DNA from: Scolanthus callimorphus
Taxonomy: Eukaryota > Cnidaria > Anthozoa > Actiniaria > Edwardsiidae
Reading direction: 5' to 3'
Assembly: GCA_033964015.1 (NCBI GenBank)
Contig: CM066923.1
Location: 1,550,001 to 1,614,000, forward strand
DNA length: 64,000 nt
Shown here: one piece after another, positions 11,701 to 22,300 of the stretch
Layout of the letters: each line of letters begins with the position of its first letter
Position numbering within the stretch: the first letter of the stretch is position 1
The notes under the pieces: model-generated
Databases searched by the model: none
Seen by the model: the letters and a program-made list of their open reading frames with translations, nothing else
Told to the model about the DNA's origin: nothing
Position numbers and translations under genes: made by a program

Positions 11701-12923
11701 AGAGGACTTACAATTCACTCCTTGTTAAAACTCCCTGTTGGACCACGAGGAAATAACGATCTGACTGGTCAAAGTTTAACAAGATTGCAAGAAAGTCTAA
11801 AAAGCATAAATTATATTATAATTGATGAGTATTCAATGCTAGGACAGAAAACATTTGGCTGGATTGACAAACGGTGTAAACAAGCTAGTGGATATTGTGA
11901 GCAGCCCTTTGGAGGGTTCTCAATTATACTTACAGGTGACCCAGGCCAGTTACCACCAGTAGCAGATAAGCCACTTTACCATGCTAAACCAAGTAATAAT
12001 ATAGGAGATCAGGGTTATCTTGCTTACAAAATGTTTGACAAGGTTATCAAGCTGACAGTCAATCAAAGAGTACAGGGAGCTGATCAACAGCAAAATCAGT
12101 TTAGAGAATTACTACTTAGACTTCGTAAAGGTCAATCAACTATTGATGATTGGAATCTTCTGTTAACACGTCAGCCAGGAAATATTCCAAATCTCGACTA
12201 CTTTGATGATGCAATAAGATTATTTTACAGTAATGAAGAAGTTAGAAACTACAATGATGAACAGCTTACTAAGCTACAACAGCCCATAGCTTCCATCAAT
12301 GCTCATCATTCATCAGCTTTAGCAAAGAATGTTAGCTCAGATGATATGTCAGGCTTAGAACCACTACTTCGTCTTGCAAAACAATCAAAAGTCATGTTGA
12401 CCATGAATTTATGGCCCAGTGTTGGTCTTTGTAATGGAGCTACAGGAGTTGTTAAACACATAATATTTCAAACAGGCATAGACCCTCCTAACTTGCCAAT
12501 TGCAGTAATGTGCAGTTTGATAATTACACTGGTCCATCTATTAGTGATACCATTCCATCTTGCGTTCCCATATGTCCCATAACAGCAACAGCTAACTTAA
12601 CAGATGGCCTCCACGAAAGACAACAGTTGCCCCTTAAACTCTCATGGTCTATTACAATTCATAAAAGCCAAGGGCTTACACTACCTAAAGCATGGATTGA
12701 TATTGGAAAATCAGAAAAGACTCCAGGTGTTTCATATGTAGCTTTGAGTAGAGTGAAAACTTTGTCTTCTTGTGTGATAAAACCAATGAGCTATGACAGA
12801 TTAACTGCATTAAAATCATCTACTACTTTACAATACCGTCTACAAGAGGAAGATAGACTAGATGCATTGGCACAAGCAACTTTCCATACTTATCTTCACC
12901 CTGATGAACACCATTTGATATAG
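8725..12923 (+). pseudogene. Helitron Rep (HUH) and Pif1-like helicase, frameshifted
   Basis: Rolling-circle transposase of a Helitron. Visible in order: the N-terminal Helitron-like region (8725-9780), the motif [13 protein letters not shown] near 9787, the HUH motif GRGSIHCHG (histidines at 9991 and 9997), the two-tyrosine motif [10 protein letters not shown] (10594 and 10606), then helicase motifs GVAGTGKS (11596), IIIDEYSML (about 11818), TGDPGQLPP (11932), VNQRVQG, and finally HKSQGLTL and SYVALSRVKT in the frame from 12510. Catalytic residues are present. The frame is broken by apparent single-base indels near 8725, 8840, 9508, 9775 and 12515, so the copy looks dead unless these are sequencing errors. 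The longest intact piece is 9787-12582. No Helitron TC/CTRR ends were confirmed. Confidence 0.9.
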
Positions 12924-13377
12924 TCAAAATATATTCAAATTTCTAGTGATTTCCTTATTGTGTTTTCATGTGTATTGGTTCTAAGGAGTTTATACTAATG
13001 GATACTTGTGATAAGCATATCTATCACTTACATATAAATCATTACACACAACAATACACTATGTTGTGCAATCATTATTACCCTATTGAATAGCTATGAC
13101 TGTAACTTTGGTTTAATTGCTGTAATAAGTCAAACTTTCTCAATATTAAATAAATATGTATCTACTTTCTAAACATATATTTTTTTACATCATTTCCCTA
13201 TCCAGTTTTATTTCTATAATTGAATCAGGTAAGAATTTTAGTTGAACACATCTTTTTTTAATTCATTGGCCACTTATTAATTGTTTTTTTTTTTAAACAA
13301 GGCCTTCCACCTTTTTTCTCAAACAAACAAACTGCATATACAATATTGTGTTTACACCTTCTTTGTGTTACAGAAAT
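12924..13377. other. Spacer between Helitron Rep-helicase and RPA-like gene
   Basis: AT-rich sequence without a coding frame. AATAAA-like signals occur near 13146. A polypyrimidine stretch with TTACAG at 13368-13373 could be a splice acceptor feeding the next gene from an upstream exon. Confidence 0.4.
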
Positions 13378-14740
13378 ATGAGCCAAGAAAGCAAACAAAG
13401 ACATCAGGATCCCATCTCAGTGAATCAAGACCATAATATGAATCAGGAAGGTCCTATGGTTGTTGGTGTCTCTCAAGGTAACATTGCTTATTCTTACAAG
13501 CTTTCGACAAACATGAATTCTGAACAAATTTGAAACTGGAAAGTGCATTATCACTTTTCACAAAAACTCAATACCAAATTTAATTCATATTTCATTACAA
13601 TCTTGCACCCTCTTCCTGCCATAACAACTTGACCTATCACAAAACAACTTTGCACAACCTCTAATGTCTAGCAATTTCGCATTTTCTTCCTGTAATATAT
13701 TTGTGGATATATCAAAACGACCAAATTTATACAAAATTATTTAATATGCTGTCTACCTAACCCTCACATTTATTTTGTTTTTATTTTAGACTGTATTAAA
13801 GGCTATCTGCACAAAATCACTGAAGTCAAACATGCTGATGAGTCTCACAGAAAGTACTTTAACTGCATCATACAGTGCAAAGAAAAACCAATCCAAGCAG
13901 TCTGTTATTCACCAGAAAAAAGATCAGAGCTGGCAACCATAGCAACTACAAAAAGTCCAGTAAGATGAAGAACTTGAAACGATCCGGTGACCAATCTGAT
14001 GAAATCGCGATAACAAAATACACAAAAATAACACCCCTGCAACCTGATGACATAGATTTTGCCTTCTCTGAAGAGTTAGCTGCATCAACTGCTGGAAAAC
14101 AAGTTAACTTAGCATCTGTGCAAAAGCTTGCCAAAGAACAGCTAATCTCCATCAAATGTAAAGTGGTCCACATAGAACCAGATTCTGAAGTACCAACAAG
14201 GTATGGAAAAACCAAAAAACAAGACGTGACTATTGTAGACCCGACAGCTCAAATAAGACTTGTTATGTGGGGAAATCATGTTGGAACCTTGCAGCTCAAC
14301 AAAACCTATGAATTAAAAAATGTGCGAGTGAAAGCAACCAAATACGAACATTACCTGAACACACCAAGAAATGAAGATTTTGAGGCATCAGAAACAAACC
14401 CATTTGACCAGCCTGTTGTAGCCCACGAACAACACATATCCACATCAAATCTGTCACCGGCAAGATTTTAGGTGTGCACCAAGCATCAAAATCTACAGCA
14501 TGCATTGGTTGTAACAAGTTAATGATTGAAATTCTCTCACCAAACAAAGCCATATGCAAAGCATGCAAATTGATACAGCTACCTACCATGTGCCCCGCGC
14601 ACTGGAGTCTTCGTGTAATGGTTAAACCCCAGACAAGTGTAAAAACCGTGCAGCTTCGTTTGAATAACGAAATCACGAAATCATTCATCCACATGATAAA
14701 CCTGAACTTGACTTACAATCAGCTGCAGAAGATGATGTAA
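13378..14740 (+). pseudogene. Helitron-associated RPA1-like ssDNA-binding protein, one intron, frameshifted
   Basis: Exon 1 (13378-13477, start MSQESKQRHQD) joins exon 2 (13790 on) across a GT-AG intron in phase. Exon 2 opens with DCIKGYLHKITEVKHADES and AVCYSPEKRSEL, the first half-domain of Helitron RPA-like proteins. The frame then shifts near 13920-13965 into a segment with an OB fold like RPA70 DBD-B (SIKCKVVHIEPDSEV ... TIVDPTAQIRLVMWGNHV ... LKNVRVKA), and shifts again near 14455 into a Cys-x2-Cys pair (ACIGCNK, ICKACKL). RPA genes accompany Helitron Rep in plants and animals and are thought to bind displaced ssDNA. The frameshifts imply decay or sequence error. The Helitron context makes the call firm. 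Confidence 0.75.
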
Positions 14741-16639
14741 TTTCAACTATATTGCAGTCCTACGAAAAAGTCTGGTCATTCACATATAACAATCTGACAC
14801 AAGCTATTACTGCAATCGTTTGAAAACTGTACCAACAGTATGGCCATGATATCATGTTATTCTGTTTATTGTTAAATCTTGTATTTCTAATATGAACACC
14901 AAATCACCCGACCTACATATTTCGGGTACGAACATTAGCAAACATATATGTTAACGTTTTTTTTAAAATCATACATGTTCCTATTCAACTTTTATATTCC
15001 AATTCATAACCTTGTAACATATGACACTTTGGCCCAAGCCATTACTGCAATCATTTGAAAACTATACTGACAGTATGGCTATGATTCCACGAACTTACAA
15101 GAACAACTACATATCATGTTATTCAACTTTTATAACCCAATAACCTTGTTATTAAAGTTAACCTTGTGTTGAATTTTAACAAACTTGTTGATTGTCAATA
15201 CATTGCTTTGTTTTCTTCGAAAACTTCCAGACATACCACTACAAAAGTGATGACGTATGAACCTAAAGAAAATGCGAAACAGCAGTCAAATGTCATAAAA
15301 ACCTGCTTCAGTATCCCCAAAAATATAAATGTTGAGCGATAAAATTTTTGGAATTCCTCTAACAACTCACACACAAGTATCACCTCTATCACTTTTGTTA
15401 ACTGCCCAATAAAATGTTCTCCACAAATGATTCAGACTGTGCAATTTTTGCGTACAACCTTTGCATGTAACACGCACGCCCGCGTCAGCGTACGACTCGA
15501 CTTGCAAAGCCTTAATCACCCCTAAGACTCCTCTACGACAAGTCTTGAGTGTCTAAATCAGGGCTAACTGCCGCATGTCATAAGCGTGTCGCATGTAATG
15601 GTTGTACGTAAAAATCATACAGTTAAATCGACCTCAATTCGCAGATAAAATACTCTCCCATTAATAAAATTCATTGGCAGCACCGCTTTTCGAAAAAAAA
15701 ATCATATTTGGATAAACTTATATCCACAGATGAAAGTTATCTTTTGGATGAATTTGTACGAAATTTATCTGTTGCCGTCCTCCGAGCACTCACTTTCTAT
15801 TAGAAACTTCTAGTAAAGATATATATAAACAAAAAAACAAGTGCCGAAGGCGCCCACGTAGCTACATGCAGGAGGAAAGGAAACAACACAAAAGTGTATA
15901 TGCATCAACCTGTTTTGTGGTGGACTTCCATCCATGTGTCCATCCACAGGCAACCCAAATGTCATCACACGAGAAGAGGTTTATATCTTAGGAAGGAATG
16001 AACCTCAGACACTCAGACAGCCAATCTTGGGGAAAGTTGTCTAAGTGTCAAGTGGGGTGCAACTGCCTAGTCATGTGGTATGACGTAATCGATGATGTGA
16101 TGATGCTTTGTTTACACTTGTGAAAATTTTACCGAAGTTAATTCCTGTATTTACTTAAGAAAAAATTCCGAGTGTAAACACAACATTAGAATAATAATAA
16201 CTGGAGTTGCAATATCTCCTGAAACCTATAAGTAGGTGCAATGTTATAAGTGGTAAACTTAGAAATTTGTAGTAAACAAGAAAGTGTATATTTCATGACA
16301 TCACCTAGTACAAAGAAGCTGTACAGTAGGTGAAATTCAAGCCTACCCTAAAGGCCTCCCTGTGTTAATGAGACAAAAACACTTGCACCCGCCTTGCCAC
16401 TTAGATAATTTCACCCAAGTTTGGTTGTCTGAGGTTTGATGATGTCATTGATGATATCATACCACATGACTACGCAGTTGCACCCCCAACCCCTTGCCGC
16501 TTATTACATGATTTCACCCAAGTTGGTTCTCTGAGGCTCATCCCTTCCCAAGATATATACCTTTTCTCGTTTGATGACATCATTGATGACATCATGGCAT
16601 CGATGACATCATGGAACTTAACCATGCTCATTGCACCCC
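14741..16639. other. Non-coding 3' part of the Helitron region
   Basis: Two imperfect copies of an approximately 110-bp segment lie at 14780-14870 and 15030-15125 (shared phrases: ATTACTGCAATC, TTTGAAAACT, ACAGTATGGC). Sequence around 15960-16110 is repeated in inverted form at 16380-16630 (shared: CACATGACTACGCAGTTGC in one, GCAACTGCCTAGTCATGTGG in the other), and GATGACATCATTGATGACATC recurs. No coding gene is recognised. One of these inverted segments may hold the Helitron 3' end. Confidence 0.5.
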
Positions 16640-18437
16640 TCAAAAGTAGCCTCACAAATGTTGATTTCTGTAGGAGCCCCCTACCCGTAAAGATTATCCT
16701 ACCCTCTAGCCATACAAATGTTGATTTCAGTAGGATCCTATCCCCTAGCCGTACATATCCTACCCCCTAGCTGTACAAATGTTGATTTCTGTAGGATCCT
16801 ACCCCCTAGCTGTAAACATCCTACACCCTAGCCGTACAAATGTTGATTTCTGTAGGATCCTACCCCCTAGCCGTACATATCCTACCCCTAGCTGTACAAA
16901 TGTTGATCTCTGTAGGATCCTACCCCTAGCCGTACATATCCTACCCCCTAGCTGTAGAAATGTTGATTTCTGTAGGATCCTACCCCCTAGCCGTACATAT
17001 CCTATCCTCTAGCCATACAAATGTTGATTTCTGTAGGATCCTACCCCCTAGCTGTACATATCCTATCCTCTAGCCATACAAATTGTTGATTTCTGTAGGA
17101 TCCTACCCCCTAGCCGTACATATCCTACCCCAAATAGCCGTACAAATGTTGATTTCTGTAGGATCCTACCCCCTAGCCGTACATATCCTACCCTCTAGCC
17201 ATACAAATGTTGATTTCTGTAAGATCCTACCCCCTAACCGTACATATCCTATCCTCTAGCCATACAAATGTTGATTTCTGTAGGATCCTACCCCCTAGCT
17301 GTACATATCCTACCCCAAATAGCTGTACAAATGTTGATTTCTGTAGGATCCTACCCCCTAGCCGTACATATCCTACCCTCTAGCCGTACAAATGTTGATT
17401 TCTGTAGGATCCTACCCCCTAGCCGTACATATCCTATCCTCTAGCCGTACAAATGTTGATTTCTGTAAGATCCTACCCCTAACCGTACATATCCTACCCT
17501 CTAGCCCTACAAATGTTCATTTCTGTAGGATCCTACCCCCTAGCCGTACATATCCTACCCTCCTCTAGATGTACAAATGTTGATTTCTGTGGGATCCTAC
17601 CCCCTAGCCGTACATATCCTACCCCCTAGCTGTACAAATGTTGATTTCTGTAGGATCCTACCCCCTAGCCGTACATATCCTACCCCAAATAGCCGTACAA
17701 ATGTTGATTTCTGTAGGATCCTACCCCCTAGCCGTACATATCCTACCCTCTAGCCATACAAATGTTGATTTCTGTAAGATCCTACCCCCTAACCGTACAT
17801 ATCCTATCCTCTAGCCATACAAATGTTGATTTCTGTAGGATCCTACCCCCTAGCTGTACATATCCTACCCCAAATAGCTGTACAAATGTTGATTTCTGTA
17901 GGATCCTACCCCCTAGCCGTACATATCCTACCCTCTAGCCGTACAAATGTTGATTTCTGTAGGATCCTACCCCCTAGCCGTACATATCCTATCCTCTAGC
18001 CGTACAAATGTTGATTTCTGTAAGATCCTACCCCCTAACCGTACATATCCTACCCTCTAGCCCTACAAATGTTCATTTCTGTAGGATCCTACCCCCTAGC
18101 CGTACATATCCTACCCTCCTCTAGATGTACAAATGTTGATTTCTGTGGGATCCTACCCCCTAGCCGTACATATCCTACCCCCTAGCTGTACAAATGTTGA
18201 TTTCTGTAGGATCCTACCCCCAGGCCGTACATATCCTACCCCCTAGCTGTACAAATGTTGATTTCTGTAGGATCCTTCCCCCCTAGCTGTACATATCCTA
18301 TCCTCTAGCCGTACAAATGTTGATCACCGTAGGATCCTACCCCCTAGCTGTACATATTCTACCCTCTAGCCGTACAAATGTTGATTTCTGTAGGATCCTA
18401 CCCCCTAGCCGTACAAATCCTACCCTCTAGCCGTACA
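16640..18437 (-). repeat. Right-arm minisatellite, inverted relative to the left array
   Basis: About 29 units of GGATCCTACCCCCTAGCCGT, ACATATCCTACCCTCTAGC and ACAAATGTTGATTTCTGTA, the reverse complement of the left-arm unit. It is twice as long as the left array. A variant unit with CCCCAAATAGCCGTAC at 17131 recurs at 17686, and the following ~500 bp match, giving a higher-order repeat of 555 bp. Confidence 0.9.
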
Positions 18438-18881
18438 AAACTTGTCTCTCGAATTATCTTGAGGATTTTCCTCATCTTTTCTGGTTGCAGCAATATTGAA
18501 GTACAAAAATTGATAATACAGTGTAGGAAATCACTATCGTCAGCCGTACAGTTCATACAACCAGCAGTTCATGCAGTATTTGGGTGTTATTTTTGCGAGT
18601 TTTGCTTCGAGCCGTTTGAGCAACATTAAGCCCCAATATCAGTAGATTTGACATCCTCGTGGTGTTGTACGAGCCAGCACAATTCCATCTTGCTCTCCTT
18701 TATCGTTTATCTTTACAGTAGCGGCCTAAAACGATCTCTAACTGTTCGTTTTGTACCTTTCGCGGGTTTCTGCCTTCCAATAGCCGCCATCTTGGATTTC
18801 CGATGTTCGGGTAAATTCGGAAATCTTCCGACTTCGGGTCAAGTTCGGGCGTACGGCTAGGGGGTAGGATTTAGGCACAAC
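18438..18881 (-). repeat. Right terminal inverted repeat, unique part
   Basis: The reverse complement of 3850-4296 with about 20 differences. It ends 465 bp upstream of the RSF1-like start codon, so the element borders that gene's promoter region. Confidence 0.85.
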
Positions 18882-19346
18882 TTTTGCTTCTCCCAGCGCC
18901 ATTATCACGGACAAAGAGCCTGGGAGACATCCACAGGAAGCCCGCACTTGGGCATACAGTAGTGACGCTCTTTTTGCCTTTGCTAAATTTCCTCGCGGGA
19001 TCATATATATATACTTCATGAAATCTTGCCAACAGGGGCCTATTTTCCGAAGAACTCCCCCCTCTCCCCGGAGAAACGAAATTTATATCAGCTGCTGAGC
19101 CAGCTTTCACCTAGGGTTTCACTGATTTTGGGGTAGAGGTGTGTCGCCGAGGTCTTCACAACCTGACTCTATCAGAGACCAAACAGCTGCTGTCAAAGGT
19201 GCTAAAATAACAACTGTTTTTTAAATACTCACTGTTTTGTTGCGTGTCTGATATCAAGACAATTTCCCCTTACCTTCCCCCGGTGAGTAGCCAGTCCGCG
19301 CCGAGTGCGAAGGCCTGGTACCTAGCGGGGTATTGTTGCGGCCAAA

Positions 19347-22300
19347 ATGGCGTCTACACGAAGCAGCGATGCTGAGCAAGACGATGACAATGGACAAGAC
19401 CCCACGTACAGCCCCAAAAGATCGGCAGAGCAGCTGAATTCCCCGACTTTGCAATCATTTGGTCCTTCCTTGAGAACTTCTGCGAGTCTTTGCGATTCCC
19501 AGATTTGAGCTTGGACAGTTTAGAGGATGCCTTCAACAGCCATTCGCGCCGCAACGGTAAGCAGCTTCCCTAACTCTGTCCATAGAAAACAGTCGATTAT
19601 TTATTACTCTTCTTAAAAGAACAAGTCTACAAATGTATCAGCGATCTACTTTTGTTGATAAACGTTCATGTCTTTATGTTTTCTCCGTGATCTGGTCAGT
19701 TATTTCGTGTAAAATGCTGTAGTTTTCTTGTTCGTTTTGTGTTTGATGCTCAAGCTTTCTTCTTACTGCTGACAGCTGGGCCATTGATCGACAAACTAAA
19801 GAGCTCTAACTTCTTCCTCTAAATTAACTACACAGTATTAGCTACTTCTTCAGCCATATATTCTGCAATTTTACCAGCTTTTGAAGCGTGATATTTGTTT
19901 TTATATCGCGAGAACTTTTGTAGGTCTTCACTTTTTCAATCGGGGAGTGTTTTCGTAAAAGAAATTTTCAAACTTGGCGCATTTGAAGTGAATGCAGAAT
20001 GAATTCTCGGATACGAAAAGTTTTATTCAAAATCTGCTTTATTGTCCGGATGCTGTTGCAGTGTACAACGCTAAAAAAATTCCATAAAAAGTTTTCAAAA
20101 TTGATTGCTTCAAGCGTGTTACTAAATATGATCCATTATGTTAATATTTTCATCTAACATAAAACTAAGGGATACCTGTGTTTTATTTTTTTAATTAAAA
20201 TGGAGACAAATAAGACATTAAAGAGGGGGCAGGAACATTTAACATCTCCTCTTAAAAGTCAACTGCCTTCTTTTGTTATTAATTGAAGACTTACTATTAT
20301 TATTATTATATTTTGCAGAAAATTTCCGTCAGCTTGAATTTCTCCATAAAAAATTGTTGTCCAAATTGACCAAGTCATTCCGACCTGATAAATGGGAAAA
20401 GGCACTACTTAAGGTATGACATTTGTTTTTCTTTGTGTTCCTATTTTGAGATGTTTTTAGATTTACTATAAGCCCTAAATTTACTGAGAAAGACAATTCT
20501 ATAATCATGTTGTCCATGCTTATTTTTGTGTGATGTAGCCAATATCTCTCAAGAGCCTTTCAAAGACACAGAATATTTAAAATTTGCTTATGGTCAAGAC
20601 AAAACTATAACTGATTTTTGCTTGACTTTTAATATATACATAAATAATTTTAGTTCTGTTATCACTATATTGTATTGATTGAGTGTTACATGGTACCCAC
20701 CATGCAAAAAGTGACCTTATAATATAGTATTTTGTCAAATTTTGAAAAGTTTAAGGTAGCTACTTCTGAGCCCAACATTTAATATTTTTCAAGAGGTGCC
20801 TTTGGCACCTAAATTAAAAAATCGTAGCCACCATTTAGTGATGTTTGGTCTACATAATTGAAATCTGGTCACCATCTTTTTCTCTCAAATAAATGCTGTT
20901 GACAGCCAATGTTGAGAAGGCATTTTTGAGAAACCTACAGACTGGAAAGTCGCCATTTGGTCACCAAACCCTAAATCTAGTCGCCATTGGCAACCATACA
21001 TATGGCTCCAATGCTGGGTCCTGTACATTACAGCACAGGAAAGAAGTATTTTTTAAAATTCATAAGGAATTGTATGGGAATTCTGAACTTTCTTGCATTT
21101 TTCTCCTTAGTATGAAATTCTGTATAAGGGCCCATTTTGCTTGGCATAGCTAGCATTATAAATTGCTACCCACAACAATAAAATGAGTGTTGTGTTTCCA
21201 AGTTGCAGAAAAGCAATACAGTATCTCACAACTTACTTGCTACAGAAGACATGGCTTATCGCAGACAAGACACTATGTTATCACAGACATGTTTCCTCAA
21301 TTAGCTTTGATCTGATGCTATTTGTATACTGTAGGTTGCTAAGGAGTATAATGCACCATGTTCCTGGGATCTGGAAAACTTTGGTTATGATGAGCTAAAG
21401 ATAACATCCAAGCTCGAGCTGTTTAAGGTTAGAAATAGCTATGTATATGTTTATTCATTGGAATTATCAATGTGGTAATAACAATAGCAAGCAAAGAGAA
21501 CTTCTCTTTGAAAATTTGCTACTGCCACAGTGATATATTAGTTAACTTTAGCCATCCAGTCGTACAGAATATTCTGACAAATAAGATCAATATCTTTGTA
21601 CATCTGCATTTGGCTTTCTTCTTTGGTACGCAATGGCATTAAGCTATATACATTTGAATTTGGATCTTTGTGAATAAAATATGTCTATCACTCTTTTCAT
21701 ATGCAACTTAGATGTGCCTGGAGTGCCAGTTTGACAACCACAGTAAAGTAAAAGAAAACATTAACAAGAATTATGAAGCAGAAGACCTGCGTCTACGGCC
21801 ATTTGGGCGTGATCTGGAAGGGCTGATATACTGGCTGCACATAGATGAACATGGGGGTGTCCGTTTGTACTCTACAGAGGAGGATGAAGTAGAATGTGAA
21901 TCATGGAAACTTTTGGCTTCGTAAGTGCACTAGAAAATGCTCTTCTTATTACCCCAGATGTAATTTACTGAGCAGCATGGCCAAGATTTTAATTCACTTT
22001 TCAACCTTAATTAATCTTTCTTGTTTGTGTCAGTGAAAAGTGTAAATGACTCATGTGCTGTCCTTCTGTCATGGGGTAGGGATCTTCTGTATCTTAATTG
22101 TGTGAACATATTTCCTGTAGAGATCTGGAGGAATTAGTGGATGTTATTGAAGCACTTGAAATAAAGTCAATAACCAATCCCAAAGATATTGTACTTGCCA
22201 AGAGAGAGGAAGAAAAGAAAAAGGAGGCTAAGGAGAATAAATCCAAGAAGAAAGGTATCACTACTGTACTTCAATTCTGAATATGTTTTTTGGATATACA

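Larger units (their letters stand above)
3850..18881. mobile_element. ~15 kb foldback-type element with minisatellite arms, carrying a Helitron
   Basis: The sequence starting GTTGTGCCTAAATCC at 3850 reappears inverted, ending GGATTTAGGCACAAC at 18881. The two unique end segments differ at about 20 positions over ~445 bp. Inside each comes an array of ~61-bp units, inverted relative to the other arm. The 8-mer CTTTTGCT occurs at 3839-3846 and 18881-18888, a candidate target-site duplication; if it is one, the left end begins AGGGTTGTGCC. Long inverted ends made of tandem repeats are the hallmark of foldback (FB/Galileo-like) elements, and an 8-bp duplication suits hAT or P superfamily. No such transposase is visible; the only enzymes inside are Helitron proteins. 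A Helitron inserted in an older palindrome would look the same. Confidence 0.65.

Noticed and set aside
4297..18437. Regular repeats resembling a CRISPR array
   Set aside because: Units are contiguous without unique spacers, two arrays are inverted to each other, and the genome is eukaryotic.
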